Made by a program: the position numbers and the translations under genes. Below the pieces are notes generated by a model. It was not told where the DNA came from and searched no databases. It saw nothing but the letters and a program-made list of their open reading frames with translations. Below, in pieces: positions 17,279 to 26,347 of a stretch of 60,317 nt of DNA (the first letter of the stretch is position 1; every line of letters starts with the position of its first letter). This DNA is from Solirubrobacterales bacterium (GTDB lineage: Bacteria > Actinomycetota > Thermoleophilia > Solirubrobacterales > Solirubrobacteraceae), in contig DAHUYQ010000012.1 of the NCBI GenBank assembly GCA_027315115.1, positions 1 through 60,317 on the forward strand, given 5' to 3'.

Positions 17279-17689
17279 GTGAAGCTGCGCATCAACGTCG
17301 ACGGGGGAGCGCGCGGCAACCCCGGCCCCGCCGCGGCCGCCTGCGTGGTCGCGACCCCGGAGGGGGAGGTGGTCGCGGAGCGCGCGCAGCTTCTGGGCTC
17401 TGTCACCAACAACGTGGCCGAGTACAGAGCGCTGCTGCTCGGCCTGCGCGTCGCCGCGGAGCTGGGCGCCGAGGAGATCGAGGTGATCGGCGACTCCGAG
17501 CTGATCGCCAGGCAGGTCCAGGGCGTCTACAAGGTCAAGCACGAGGCGATGAAGCCGCTTCACCGCGAGGCGATGCAGGCACTGGCCGGCTTTGCCAAGT
17601 GGTCGATCAGGACCGTACCGCGCGCCCAGAACGCGGCCGCCGACGCGCTGGTCAACGCCGCGCTCGACGGCGCCCCCGTCGGGGGCTGA
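17279..17689 (+). CDS. ribonuclease H (RNase HI-type, bacterial/archaeal Rnh)
   Basis: This 136-residue enzyme degrades RNA in RNA-DNA hybrids. Catalytic acidic residues are visible as INVDGGARGNPGPAA (Asp, residue 7), NNVAEYRALLLGL (Glu) and VIGDSELIARQVQG (Asp), with the final Asp in AAADALVNAAL. The short form without the basic protrusion is typical of the archaeal/actinobacterial RNase HI group often fused to CobC in mycobacteria; here it stands alone. The start is GTG at 17279. It follows two small genes on the same strand. Confidence 0.9.
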   Translation: MKLRINVDGGARGNPGPAAAACVVATPEGEVVAERAQLLGSVTNNVAEYRALLLGLRVAAELGAEEIEVIGDSELIARQVQGVYKVKHEAMKPLHREAMQALAGFAKWSIRTVPRAQNAAADALVNAALDGAPVGG

Positions 17690-17728
17690 GCGCAGCGGCG
17701 GCGCCGCGCGAATGGGTACCCTCGGCGA

Positions 17729-19099
17729 GTGCTGAGCCCTCGAAACCGCGAGCTGCTGGGCCTGCTGCCCTCGGCGCTGCTGGTGATCGCCGGCTTCACC
17801 GCGATCTTCCTGCAGGCCAAAGCCGACACCTCCGGCGCGGAAGCCGCGCACGCGGCCAACCTGCTGCTGGCGCACGCCTCCACCGCCTCGCTGCTCTACG
17901 GCGCGATCTTCCTCGCGCTCTGCATCGCGGGCCACGTGGTGATCCGCTACGCGCTGCCGCATGCCGACCCGTACATGTTCCCGCTGGCCGCCGTGCTGGC
18001 GAGCGTCGGGATCGTGATGATCTACCGGATCGAACCGACCCTGGCGCGCCAGCAGGCGCAGTGGCTGGTCGTCGGGCTGCTGGTGTTCGCCGCCACGATC
18101 CTGTTCCTGCGCAAGCACGGGCTGGGGGTGCTGGAGCGCTATCGCTACACGATCATGGCGGTGGCGATCGTGGCGACGGTGCTGCCGCGGCTGCCGGTGA
18201 TCGGCGGCGAAGTCAACGGCGCCTACCTCGACATCCACGTCGGCCCGGTCTCCTTCCAGCCGGCCGAGATGGCGAAGATCGCGCTGGTGGTCTTCCTCGC
18301 CAGCTACCTGGCCGACAACCGTCAAATGCTGGTGACGGCGGGCCGCAAAGTGCTCGGCATGACCTTCCCGCCGATGAAGCAGTTCGGCCCGATGGTCGTG
18401 GTCTGGGGCGCGTCGATGGCCACGCTGGTGCTGACCAGCGAGCTCGGCACCTCGATCATGTTTTACGGCGCGTTCCTGGCGCTGCTCTACGTCGCCACCG
18501 GCCGGATCTCCTTCCCGCTGGTGGGCCTCGGGCTGTTCCTGCTCGGAGGCTGGTTTCTGGCCACGCACGTGGGCCACGTCGAGGCGCGGATCGAAGCGTG
18601 GGAACACCCGCTCAACCAGAAGCTCTACGAAGTGCGAGGCGGAAGCTTTCAGCTTGCGCAAGGTCTGTTCGCGCAGGCCGACGGCGGCCTGCTGGGAACC
18701 GGCTTCGGCCGCTCGCTGCTGCGCGCGACGCCGCATTCAAACCCGATCCTGCCGGTTGCCGAAAGCGACATGATCTACGCGGTGATCACCGACGAGCTCG
18801 GGCTCGTCGGGGCGGCCGGGCTGCTCTGCGTCTACCTGCTGTTCATCTGGCGCGGCCTGAAGACCGCGATGCTCGCGCGCGACTCCTTCTCCAAGCTGCT
18901 GGCGGTGGGGCTCTCGTTCATGATCGCGATGCAGGTATTCGTGATCGTGGGCGGCGTCACGCGGGTGATCCCGCTGACCGGCGTGACGCTGCCGCTGGTC
19001 GCCTACGGCGGCTCATCGGTGGTGATGAACTTCGTGCTGCTGGCGCTGCTGCTGGTTGTCTCCGACCGCGCCAGACGCCCCTACCAGCGCGATGGATAG
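17729..19099 (+). CDS. SEDS-family peptidoglycan polymerase (FtsW/RodA/SpoVE)
   Basis: This 456-residue integral membrane protein has about 10-12 hydrophobic helices. Family segments present are VGPVSFQPAEMAKIALVVFLASYLAD, the extracellular loop with LPVAESDMIYAVITDELGLVG, and the C-terminal PLTGVTLPLVAYGGSSVVMNFVLLALLL. Those segments contain the conserved Glu and the PFxSYGGSS-like motif. It polymerises lipid II into glycan strands with a class B PBP. No PBP gene lies beside it, so FtsW versus RodA cannot be decided. The start is GTG at 17729, 39 nt after RNase H. Confidence 0.92.
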   Translation: MLSPRNRELLGLLPSALLVIAGFTAIFLQAKADTSGAEAAHAANLLLAHASTASLLYGAIFLALCIAGHVVIRYALPHADPYMFPLAAVLASVGIVMIYRIEPTLARQQAQWLVVGLLVFAATILFLRKHGLGVLERYRYTIMAVAIVATVLPRLPVIGGEVNGAYLDIHVGPVSFQPAEMAKIALVVFLASYLADNRQMLVTAGRKVLGMTFPPMKQFGPMVVVWGASMATLVLTSELGTSIMFYGAFLALLYVATGRISFPLVGLGLFLLGGWFLATHVGHVEARIEAWEHPLNQKLYEVRGGSFQLAQGLFAQADGGLLGTGFGRSLLRATPHSNPILPVAESDMIYAVITDELGLVGAAGLLCVYLLFIWRGLKTAMLARDSFSKLLAVGLSFMIAMQVFVIVGGVTRVIPLTGVTLPLVAYGGSSVVMNFVLLALLLVVSDRARRPYQRDG

Positions 19100-19203
19100 C
19101 GCACGCCGGGCGTCGTGGCAGCCCGCGGCCGCCGCTGGCCGGAATCCGCGGCCGACCGGCGCCAAACACGCCGACTTTTCGCAAGATATATCCCGAGTTG
19201 AGC

Positions 19204-19244
19204 GGGTTTGTGCAGGTTTCCTGCCGGATCGGCTGCCCAAACCT
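19204..19244 (+). other. possible structured 5' leader of the EAL gene
   Basis: An outer stem GGGTTTG (19204-19210) can pair with CAAACCT (19238-19244), enclosing a perfect GCAGG-TTT-CCTGC hairpin (19212-19224). It is about 60 nt before the EAL start. It does not match the known c-di-GMP riboswitch consensus. The rest of the 204-nt gap shows no gene. Confidence 0.3.
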
Positions 19245-19303
19245 CCATCTCTGCCGCGTACATGCAGGGGGGAGTGCTCGCTCGTGGAAGATCGCCAGCG
19301 ACC

Positions 19304-20191
19304 ATGAACGACGTCACCACGCACGCCACCTCCAACCTCGTGCTGAGCGGTAGCTGGACGCCGGGCTGCGACCCCGCCGCCAGCAGGCGCTACCCCGCCG
19401 GCGGCGGCGCGTTCAGCTCGCAGGCCGGCCTGCACCGGCGGCCCTGGCTCGCGCGCCTGCGCCGCGCGCTCGACGACGGCCTGTTCGTGCTGCACTATCA
19501 GCCGATCGTCTCGCTGAAGGACGGGACGGTCAGCCACTACGAGGCGCTGCTGCGGCTCGCCGACGACATCGACGGCGAGCTCGTGTCGCCCGCGAGCTTC
19601 CTGCCGGCCGCCGAGCGCTACGGACTGGTGCAGCGGATCGACCGCATGGTGCTCGGCGAGGCGATCGGCCTGATGGGCGCCGAGCTTGCCGACAGGCGCA
19701 CTCCCGTCGCCGTGAACCTCTCGGCGCTCTCGGTCACGGGTGAGGGCACCCTGGAGCACATCCGTGCGCTGCTCGACCTCCACGAGGTCGATCCGCACAG
19801 GCTGATCCTCGAGGTGACAGAGACCGCGGCGATCTCCGACATGAGCCGCGCGAGCGAGTTCTGCCGGGGAGTGCAGCGGCTCGGCTGCGCGGTGGCGCTC
19901 GACGATTTCGGCGCTGGCTTCGGCTCGTTTCGCTACCTCAAGCGGCTGCCGTTCGACTACCTGAAGATCGACGGCGACTTCGTGCGCGCGCTGCCCCGCT
20001 CGCACAAGGACCAGCTCGTCGTGCAGGCGCTGGTGCGCGTCGCCAAGGGGATGGGCAAGCGTACGATCGCCGAGTACGTCGGTGGCCAGGAGACGATCGC
20101 GCTGCTGTGCGGCTACGGCGTCGACTACGCGCAGGGCTTCGCGATCGGCCGTCCCGTCGCATCCGTGCAGGCCTTCGCACAGGCCGCCTGA
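19304..20191 (+). CDS. EAL-domain protein (predicted cyclic di-GMP phosphodiesterase)
   Basis: This protein of about 295 residues is mostly an EAL domain (about 50-290) with no GGDEF or membrane part. Catalytic signature parts are YEALLRLAD (an EALLR form of the EAL motif), VNLSALSV, LILEVTETAAI, and LDDFGAGFGSFRYLKRLPFDYLKIDGDFV with the DDFG metal-binding pair. Later come AEYVGGQE and YAQGFAIGRP. Residues needed for hydrolysis seem present, so activity is likely. The GGQE position (usually E-G-V/I-E-T) is slightly off. The start at 19304 is uncertain (ATG at 19262 is also open). It would lower c-di-GMP in the cytoplasm. Confidence 0.87.
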   Translation: MNDVTTHATSNLVLSGSWTPGCDPAASRRYPAGGGAFSSQAGLHRRPWLARLRRALDDGLFVLHYQPIVSLKDGTVSHYEALLRLADDIDGELVSPASFLPAAERYGLVQRIDRMVLGEAIGLMGAELADRRTPVAVNLSALSVTGEGTLEHIRALLDLHEVDPHRLILEVTETAAISDMSRASEFCRGVQRLGCAVALDDFGAGFGSFRYLKRLPFDYLKIDGDFVRALPRSHKDQLVVQALVRVAKGMGKRTIAEYVGGQETIALLCGYGVDYAQGFAIGRPVASVQAFAQAA

Positions 20192-20324
20192 GACCGCCGG
20201 CGGGGCGTTCGCTGCCGGGGCGCCGGCCGGGCGCCTCGGACCCCTGACCGCCGCCCGCTCATCGGCCGCCCGAGCCCCGGTGTGGATGCTGTCCGCGCGC
20301 CGCGCGCGGGACCGGCCGCCCGCT

Positions 20325-21212
20325 TCAGCGCGGCCGCGGGAACTGCAGGCGCATCATCCGATCCCACATGCGGTCGCTGAGCAGCCTGCGCTGGGTGATC
20401 AGCGCATGCGCCGAGGGCGTGATCCGGTAGCGCGTCCGCGGGCGCCGGGCCTCGATCGCCCGCTCGACCACCTTGGCCACCGCATCGGGCGGCCCGCCAA
20501 ACTTGGCCAGCAGCGGGTTCTCGTATGCGTCGCTGCTGGCCTTCGCGACGGTCGCGTTGAAGGCCGCGTATGGCGATCGGTCGGCGCCGTTCCCGCCGCC
20601 GCTCCCGTCGCCGGCATCGCGGCCCAGCGACTCCATGCTCGCCGACGCGGCCTGCCCGAAGCGGGTGAGGATCAGCCCCGGCTGCAGCACGACCACATCG
20701 ACGCCGAAGCCGGCCACCTCGAAGCGCAGCGCGTCGGAGATCGCCTCCAGCGCGTACTTGCTGGCGTGGTAGAGGCCGCCGCCGGGGAATGTGAAGTTGG
20801 CGCCCATCGAGGAGACGTTGACGATCCGGCCGAAGCGCTGCGCGCGCATTTCCGGCAGCGCGAGCTGGCACATCCTGATCACGCCGAAGACGTTGGTCTG
20901 GAACTGCCGCCGCACGTCATCCATGGACACGGTCTCGATCGCCCCGCTCTGGCTGTAGCCGGCGTTGTTGACCAGCACGCCGACCGCGCCGTGCTCGCGC
21001 ACCACCTCCGCCACCGCGGCGCTCATCGACTCCTCGTCGGTGACGTCCAGCGCCAGCAGCCTGCAGCCCGTCTGCGCGAGATGCTCGATCGACTCGATCC
21101 GGCGCGCGGTCGCGTAGACGGGCCAGCCCTTGCGCGCCAGGCGCCGCGCGGTCGCCTCGCCGATGCCCGAGGAGCATCCGGTGATCAGGACGGCTCTCGA
21201 TCGATCTGCCAT
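20325..21212 (-). CDS. short-chain dehydrogenase/reductase
   Basis: This 295-residue classical SDR has cofactor motif TGCSSGIG at residues 11-18, NNAG near 87, the catalytic Ser in VNVSSMG, and YHASK (Tyr-x-x-x-Lys) near 153. An inserted Gly/Asp-rich loop lies around 205-222 (GDGSGGGNGADR). The C-terminal extension ends in basic residues. Proteins of this type use NADP(H) for alcohols or ketones; the substrate is unknown. It is divergent from the alcohol dehydrogenase with a 76-nt gap, so promoters may overlap. Confidence 0.85.
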   Translation of the reverse strand: MADRSRAVLITGCSSGIGEATARRLARKGWPVYATARRIESIEHLAQTGCRLLALDVTDEESMSAAVAEVVREHGAVGVLVNNAGYSQSGAIETVSMDDVRRQFQTNVFGVIRMCQLALPEMRAQRFGRIVNVSSMGANFTFPGGGLYHASKYALEAISDALRFEVAGFGVDVVVLQPGLILTRFGQAASASMESLGRDAGDGSGGGNGADRSPYAAFNATVAKASSDAYENPLLAKFGGPPDAVAKVVERAIEARRPRTRYRITPSAHALITQRRLLSDRMWDRMMRLQFPRPR

Positions 21213-21288
21213 CGGGCCAGCATAGGGCTACAGGGCCGCCACGGTCCGATCCGATCACCGGTGCCCTCCAGCATGTAGGGTCAGCCCA

Positions 21289-22323
21289 ATGCGCGCTGTC
21301 ACATTTCAAGAGCCGGGCAGGGTGGAGGTCAGCGAGGTCGCCGCTCCGCGGCTGAGCGGCCCCGACGAGGCGATCGTGAAGGTGGAGGCGTGCGCGGTCT
21401 GCGGCTCGGATCTGCACATCTACCACGGGCGCGTGAAAATCGAGCCCGGCTTCACGATCGGGCACGAGTTCGTCGGCGCAGTGACGGAGGTTGGAGCGGG
21501 GGTGACACGGGTGGCCGTTGGCGACCGGGTGCTCGGCTGCTTCCAGACCGCCTGCGGCACCTGCCGGCAGTGCCTGCGGGGGGACTACCACCGCTGCGAG
21601 CGGAGCCGCACCTTCGGCCACGGGGCGGCGATGGGCGACCTGCAGGGCTCGCAGGCCGAGCAGGTGCTCGTTCCCAACGCCGACATCACGCTGCGGCGCG
21701 TCCCGGAGGGGATGGACGCCGCCACCGCGATCTTCGCCGGCGACGTGATGGGCACCGGCTACCACGCGATCGCCAGCTCGGGCATGCGCCCCGGAGACAC
21801 CGTCGCGGTGCTCGGCCTCGGCCCGGTGGGGCTCTGCGCGGTGCAGGCCGCGCGCGCCGCCGGCGCCGCGCAGGTGCTGGCGGTCGACTCGGTTCCCGAG
21901 CGCCTGACGATGGCGCAGAGCTTCGGCGCGACCGCGCTCGATCTCGACGGGGTGGACGTCAAGAAGGCGGTGCGCGCCGCCACGGGCGGGCGCGGCGTGG
22001 ACGTGGCGGTCGACGCGGTCGGCGACCCGCGCGCGCTTGAGCTTGCGATCTCGCTGGCACGCGCCGCCGGCGAGGTCGTGGCGCTGGGCGTCTACGCCGA
22101 GCGCTGCGAGCTGCACATGGGCCTGCTGTGGATCAAGGGCCTGACGATGCACACCGGCCTTGCCAACGTGATCGCCCACGTGGACCCGGTGCTGGACATG
22201 CTCTCGGCGGGCGCGCTGGACCCGAGCCGGCTGATCACCCACCGGATGACCCTCGACGATGCGCCAGAGGCGTATGCGCTCTACGATCGTCGCGAAGCGT
22301 TGAAGATCCTGCTGGAGCCGTGA
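21289..22323 (+). CDS. zinc-dependent alcohol dehydrogenase (MDR superfamily)
   Basis: This 344-residue medium-chain dehydrogenase has a catalytic zinc site ACAVCGSDLHIYHG (Cys) and GHEFVGAV (His-Glu). Structural zinc cysteines appear in TACGTCRQCLRGDYHRC. The NAD-binding Rossmann motif is VLGLGPVGLCAVQAARAAGA. The acidic residue after the second strand (AVDSVPER) suggests NAD rather than NADP. Substrates in this subgroup include alcohols, sorbitol, threonine or formaldehyde adducts. It is followed 95 nt later by an aldehyde dehydrogenase, suggesting stepwise oxidation of an alcohol to an acid. Confidence 0.88.
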   Translation: MRAVTFQEPGRVEVSEVAAPRLSGPDEAIVKVEACAVCGSDLHIYHGRVKIEPGFTIGHEFVGAVTEVGAGVTRVAVGDRVLGCFQTACGTCRQCLRGDYHRCERSRTFGHGAAMGDLQGSQAEQVLVPNADITLRRVPEGMDAATAIFAGDVMGTGYHAIASSGMRPGDTVAVLGLGPVGLCAVQAARAAGAAQVLAVDSVPERLTMAQSFGATALDLDGVDVKKAVRAATGGRGVDVAVDAVGDPRALELAISLARAAGEVVALGVYAERCELHMGLLWIKGLTMHTGLANVIAHVDPVLDMLSAGALDPSRLITHRMTLDDAPEAYALYDRREALKILLEP

Positions 22324-22418
22324 GCGCGCCCGCGCCCGCGGCGGGCGCGAAGGCGTCCTTGCCGGCGGCCGCGCGCGTCCCCGCTGCCGGTCGCAGACCC
22401 GCGAACCGAGGAGAGCCG

Positions 22419-23921
22419 ATGTCCACAGCCGCACTGCCGGAGGCGCTGGGCGCCGCCGCGCGCCAGTTCGTCGCAGGCCCGGAGTCCGGGCACGGCCTGC
22501 TGATCGGGTCGCAGCGGATCGCGGCCGCCGACGGCGCCACCTTCCAGACGCTCGACCCATCCAACGGCATGCCGATCGCCACGGTCGCCCAGGCCGGGCC
22601 CCACGACGTGGACAGGGCGGTCGCGGTCGCGCGCGAGGCGTTTCAGAGCGGCCCCTGGGCCACGATGCCGGCGCTGGAGCGCGGGCGGCTGATCGGCGCG
22701 CTGGCCGACGCGGTGGCCGAGCACGCGGAGGAGCTCGCGCAGATCGAGTCGCTGGACAACGGCAAGCCGGTCAAGCTCGCCCAGTTCGTCGACGTGGCCG
22801 GAACGGTCGCGCACCTGCGCTACTTCGCGGGATGGCCGACGAAGATCGAGGGCGCGGTGCTGCCCGTGATGGCCCCGAACATGCACTGCTACACGCGCCG
22901 CGAGCCGGTCGGGGTCTGCGCGCAGATCGTGCCCTGGAACTTCCCGCTGCTGATGGCCGCCTGGAAGATCGCTCCTGCGCTGGCGGCCGGCTGCACGATC
23001 GTGCTCAAGCCGGCGGAGCAGACGCCGCTCTCGGCGCTGCGGCTGGGCGAGCTGGCGCTGGAGGTCGGCTTCCCGCCGGGCGTGCTGAACGTGCTGACCG
23101 GCGACGGCGCCACCGGCGCGGCGCTGGTGGAGCACCCCGACGTCGACAAGGTCGCCTTCACCGGCTCCACAGCGGTCGGTCGGGAGATCGGCGGCAAGGC
23201 GGGCGCCGCGCTCAAGCGCGTGACGCTGGAGCTGGGCGGCAAGTCCCCGAACATCATCCTGCCCGACGCCGACGTCGAAGCGGCCGCCAAGGGCGCCTTC
23301 CAGGCGATCTACTTCAACTCCGGCCAGGCCTGCAACGCCGGCTCACGGCTGTTCGTGCCCGCCGAGCGCTTCGAGGAGGTCACCGGAGTGCTCGCCGAGC
23401 GCGCGGCCAAGGCGCGCCTGGGGGCGGGCCTTGACCCCGAGACCCAGCTCGGGCCGCTGGTCTCCGCCGAGCAGCAGCAGCGGGTGCTGGCCTACATCGA
23501 ATCGGGACTGCAGGAGGGCGCGAGCCTGCTCACCGGCGGGGAGGCGGCGCTCGGCGAGAGCGGCGGCTACTTCGTCGCGCCCACGCTGTTCGCGAGCACC
23601 TCCGACGAGCTGCGCATCTGCCGGGAGGAGATCTTCGGGCCCGTGCTGGTCGCCACGCCATACGACACGCTGGAGGAAGTCGCCCGGCGTGCCAACGACA
23701 GCGACTATGGCCTGGCCGCGGGCGTGTGGACGCGCGATCTGGGGTCGGCGCATCGCCTGGCGGCGATGCTGCGCGCCGGCTCGGTGTACGTCAACTGCTG
23801 GGCCGCATCGGACCCCGCCGCGCCGTTCGGAGGCTTCAAGGCCTCCGGCGTGGGCCGCGAGCACGGACACGTCGGTCTAGACTCATATCTAGAGACCAAG
23901 ACGGTCTGGGCCGCGCTCTGA
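22419..23921 (+). CDS. aldehyde dehydrogenase (NAD(P)+)
   Basis: This 500-residue ALDH-superfamily enzyme has PWNFPLLMAAWKIAPALAAGC, the cofactor loop FTGSTAVGREIG, the general base in LELGGKSPNI, the catalytic cysteine in NSGQACNAGSRLFV, and EEIFGPVL. Length and motifs match betaine-aldehyde or general ALDHs. The ATG at 22419 follows GAGGAG at 22408-22413. It lies just downstream of the zinc alcohol dehydrogenase, and the two probably act in succession. An in-frame extension back into that gene is read-through and is not used. Confidence 0.92.
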   Translation: MSTAALPEALGAAARQFVAGPESGHGLLIGSQRIAAADGATFQTLDPSNGMPIATVAQAGPHDVDRAVAVAREAFQSGPWATMPALERGRLIGALADAVAEHAEELAQIESLDNGKPVKLAQFVDVAGTVAHLRYFAGWPTKIEGAVLPVMAPNMHCYTRREPVGVCAQIVPWNFPLLMAAWKIAPALAAGCTIVLKPAEQTPLSALRLGELALEVGFPPGVLNVLTGDGATGAALVEHPDVDKVAFTGSTAVGREIGGKAGAALKRVTLELGGKSPNIILPDADVEAAAKGAFQAIYFNSGQACNAGSRLFVPAERFEEVTGVLAERAAKARLGAGLDPETQLGPLVSAEQQQRVLAYIESGLQEGASLLTGGEAALGESGGYFVAPTLFASTSDELRICREEIFGPVLVATPYDTLEEVARRANDSDYGLAAGVWTRDLGSAHRLAAMLRAGSVYVNCWAASDPAAPFGGFKASGVGREHGHVGLDSYLETKTVWAAL

Positions 23922-23996
23922 GAGTGCTCTCATGAGGACTCTGGAAGCGGCGCCTGATGCCACGAGCGATCCTGCTCGTAGATTAGAGTCGGATAA

Positions 23997-24344
23997 ATGA
24001 CCCAGACTTCGCCCAGCCCCGGCGGCCTGTCCATCTCCAGCTCGATCGAAGGCGGCATCGCCAGCCTCGCGCTGCAGGGCGAGCTGGATCTCGCCAGCGC
24101 GCCTTTGCTGGAACGCAGCCTGCTGGAGCTCGAGTGTCATTCTCCAAGCATGCTCGTGGTCGACCTCGGCGGGCTGCGGTTCCTAGACTCCACCGGCCTT
24201 CGCCTGCTGCTCGCGGCAAACACCCGCGCGCGCAAGCGCGGGGGCGAGCTCGTGCTGCGACCAGGCGATGCCAACGTCCAGCGCGTCTTCGACGTCACCG
24301 GAGCGCTGGAGGTGCTGCGCTTCGAGGACGCCGTCGGCGGCTGA
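23997..24344 (+). CDS. STAS-domain anti-sigma factor antagonist
   Basis: This 115-residue single-domain protein fits the SpoIIAA/RsbV family. The phosphorylation site LRFLDSTGLRLLLAANTRARKRGG contains Ser in the D-S-T-G context, near residue 63. It would bind an anti-sigma kinase when unphosphorylated. A possible partner ATPase is at 58435-58884 in this window. It lies between the aldehyde dehydrogenase and a membrane glycosyltransferase, and the 24-nt gap to the latter allows cotranscription. Confidence 0.87.
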   Translation: MTQTSPSPGGLSISSSIEGGIASLALQGELDLASAPLLERSLLELECHSPSMLVVDLGGLRFLDSTGLRLLLAANTRARKRGGELVLRPGDANVQRVFDVTGALEVLRFEDAVGG

Positions 24345-24368
24345 CCAACACCCAGCTTCACGCCCCAC

Positions 24369-25760
24369 TTGCGTCCACACCCTTCAACATCCTCGTCCTC
24401 GATCGCGCGCTCCTCGGCGGTCGCAGGGGAGACCACCGCCGCCGCGCTCCGCCGTCGCCTGCCGCTGAGTGGCGCGCGCGGCGTGCGTCAGGCGCAGGGA
24501 ACGCCGCCGGCGGCGATCGGCCTGGGGCTGATCCTGATCGGCGCGCTCGGCCTGATCGTGATCGACGCCGCCGCCGGCAAGTCGCCGCTGCTGCCGCCCT
24601 CGCCCAGCATGAGCAAATGGCTGATGGGCCTCGGCTCGACGCTGGAATACCACCTCTTCCTGATCTGCCTGCTCATCTTCACCGGCGCCTACGCGGGCTT
24701 GGTGGCCTACTCGCGCCGGGTCGCCCCGCGCGTGGCGATCGCGCTGATCTGCGTGCTGACCGCGATGGTGATGGTCGCGCCGGTCCTGATCTCAACCGAC
24801 GTCTTCAGCTACATCGCCTACGCCAAGATGGTCGGCCACGGGATCAACCCATACGTGCACGGGCCGGTCGCGATCTTCAACGACCCGATCTACAAGTACG
24901 TGGGCGGCGACTGGCTGACCGCGACCACTGCCTACGGGCCGCTCTACACCCTGATAAGCCTGGCCGCAGCGCCGTTCGGGCTGATCGCCTCCGTCTGGGT
25001 GATGAAGGCGGAGGCGCTGATCAGCATCGCCGCGACACTGGCCTTCACCTGGCGCTGCTGCCGGCAGCTTGGCATCAACCCGGTGCCGGGACTGATCGTG
25101 GTCGGCGCCAACCCGCTGTGGCTGATCTACGGCTTCGGCGGCGCCCACAACGACCTGGTGATGATGGCCTTCGTGATGGGGGCGGTCACGCTGATGCTGG
25201 ACCGCAAGGAGGCAAGCGCAGGGGTCACCGTGATCGCCGGCACGTTCGTGAAGGCGACCGCGGTCGCGCTGCTGCCGTTCATGCTCGTCTCGCGTCGCAG
25301 CCCGCGGCTGCTGATCGGCGCCGCGGCGGCCGCGGTGGTCGGCGTGGGCCTGGGCTACGCGTTCTTCGGGGCGCACGGCGCCGACCTCTTCGAAGTGCTC
25401 TCCCGCGACTCCTCCTATGTCTCCTCCGACGGCTTCCCGACCATCTTCGCGCACTTCCTCGGCAAGCCCGGGATCTTCCCGATCGACCACACGCTGCTGA
25501 AGGGGCTGCTGGCGCTGATCGTGCTCTATCTGCTCTGGCGCACCTGGCGGGGCTATAGCTGGATCGCCGCCTCCGGCTGGGCGCTGCTGGCGATCGCGGC
25601 CACCAGCCCCTGGCTGCTGGCCTGGTACACGCTGTGGGGCCTGCCGCTGGGGATCGTCTCGCGCGAACGCCGGCTGGTGATCGCGGTGCTGGCGCTCCAG
25701 GCCCTCTACATCGTCCACCAGCTTTCGCCGCTGTTCTCCGTCGCGGCCGTGAAAGTGTGA
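24369..25760 (+). CDS. MptB/GT87-like polyprenyl-phosphate-mannose mannosyltransferase
   Basis: This 463-residue multi-pass protein has about 12 hydrophobic segments. The first extracytoplasmic loop carries LISTDVFSYIAYAKMVGHGINPYVHGP, the Asp-containing active-site loop of the GT-C fold and very like actinobacterial MptB. A later GANPLWLIYGFGGAHNDLVMM segment matches GT87/DUF2029 proteins. It likely adds mannose or another sugar from a polyprenyl phosphate donor to an envelope glycan outside the membrane. The start is uncertain: TTG at 24369 or GTG at 24483, neither with a good ribosome site. It overlaps the next gene by GTGA. Confidence 0.78.
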   Translation: MRPHPSTSSSSIARSSAVAGETTAAALRRRLPLSGARGVRQAQGTPPAAIGLGLILIGALGLIVIDAAAGKSPLLPPSPSMSKWLMGLGSTLEYHLFLICLLIFTGAYAGLVAYSRRVAPRVAIALICVLTAMVMVAPVLISTDVFSYIAYAKMVGHGINPYVHGPVAIFNDPIYKYVGGDWLTATTAYGPLYTLISLAAAPFGLIASVWVMKAEALISIAATLAFTWRCCRQLGINPVPGLIVVGANPLWLIYGFGGAHNDLVMMAFVMGAVTLMLDRKEASAGVTVIAGTFVKATAVALLPFMLVSRRSPRLLIGAAAAAVVGVGLGYAFFGAHGADLFEVLSRDSSYVSSDGFPTIFAHFLGKPGIFPIDHTLLKGLLALIVLYLLWRTWRGYSWIAASGWALLAIAATSPWLLAWYTLWGLPLGIVSRERRLVIAVLALQALYIVHQLSPLFSVAAVKV

Positions 25761-26347
25761 GCGCGAACGCCGGGCATACGGAGCGCGGACCCTCGCGCTG
25801 GCCGGCGCTGGAGCGGCGGCTCGCCGCCCTGCCGGCCTGGCTGCGGCCGCGCGAGGCCGAGGATGACGCGGATCGCGCCCACACCGAGCGTTCCGGCGGG
25901 AGGCGGCGGCGGATCGAGACGATCGTCCTGCTGCTGGTGGCGGCGACGCTGTGCGTCGCGGTCGTCTACGACGTGACGCGGCAGGTGAAAGTCAGCGACC
26001 GTCTGACCGCTGACATTGAAACCTGGCGCCACACTACGGGTATCTCCGATGAAGAAATCGCAGTCGAACAGGATCTTGCCTCCTACTCGACCGTGGATAC
26101 AGCCTGTGGGAATCTCATCGAATCCAAAGAAAAGGTGAGCGAGCGCCTGTGCTTGATGCTGAAGGGGCCCGTGGTCGGCGGTCGGCGCGAGGTGGTGGGC
26201 GGCTTCTACCTGCCTCCCTATCTGCCGCTTGGCCCCCACGACCGCTACGGGTGCTTCGGCTCGACGGTCTCCGAACACTTCTGCCCGTGGGCGCCGCCAC
26301 CCGGCCTGCCGAGCGGAGTGCCGAAGAACTACCACGGCAAGGAATGA
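25757..26347 (+). CDS. hypothetical bitopic membrane protein
   Basis: This 196-residue protein starts with GTG overlapping the previous stop (GTGA). An N-terminal Arg/Asp-rich cytoplasmic part (about 1-52, ending GGRRRRIE) leads into one membrane helix TIVLLLVAATLCVAVVYDV. An outside domain of about 120 residues follows, with cysteines in TACGNL, RLCLML, YGCFGS and HFCPWAPP that could form two disulfides. Codons in the middle (around 26020-26130) are poorer in GC than in neighbours. No family is recognised. It lies between two membrane glycosyltransferases and overlaps both by 4 nt, so it may be part of that machinery. Confidence 0.7.
   Translation: MSANAGHTERGPSRWPALERRLAALPAWLRPREAEDDADRAHTERSGGRRRRIETIVLLLVAATLCVAVVYDVTRQVKVSDRLTADIETWRHTTGISDEEIAVEQDLASYSTVDTACGNLIESKEKVSERLCLMLKGPVVGGRREVVGGFYLPPYLPLGPHDRYGCFGSTVSEHFCPWAPPPGLPSGVPKNYHGKE

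Noticed and set aside
19100..19303. c-di-GMP-I (GEMM) riboswitch before the EAL gene
   Set aside because: The conserved joining sequences and two-helix layout are missing; only a simple two-level stem is possible.
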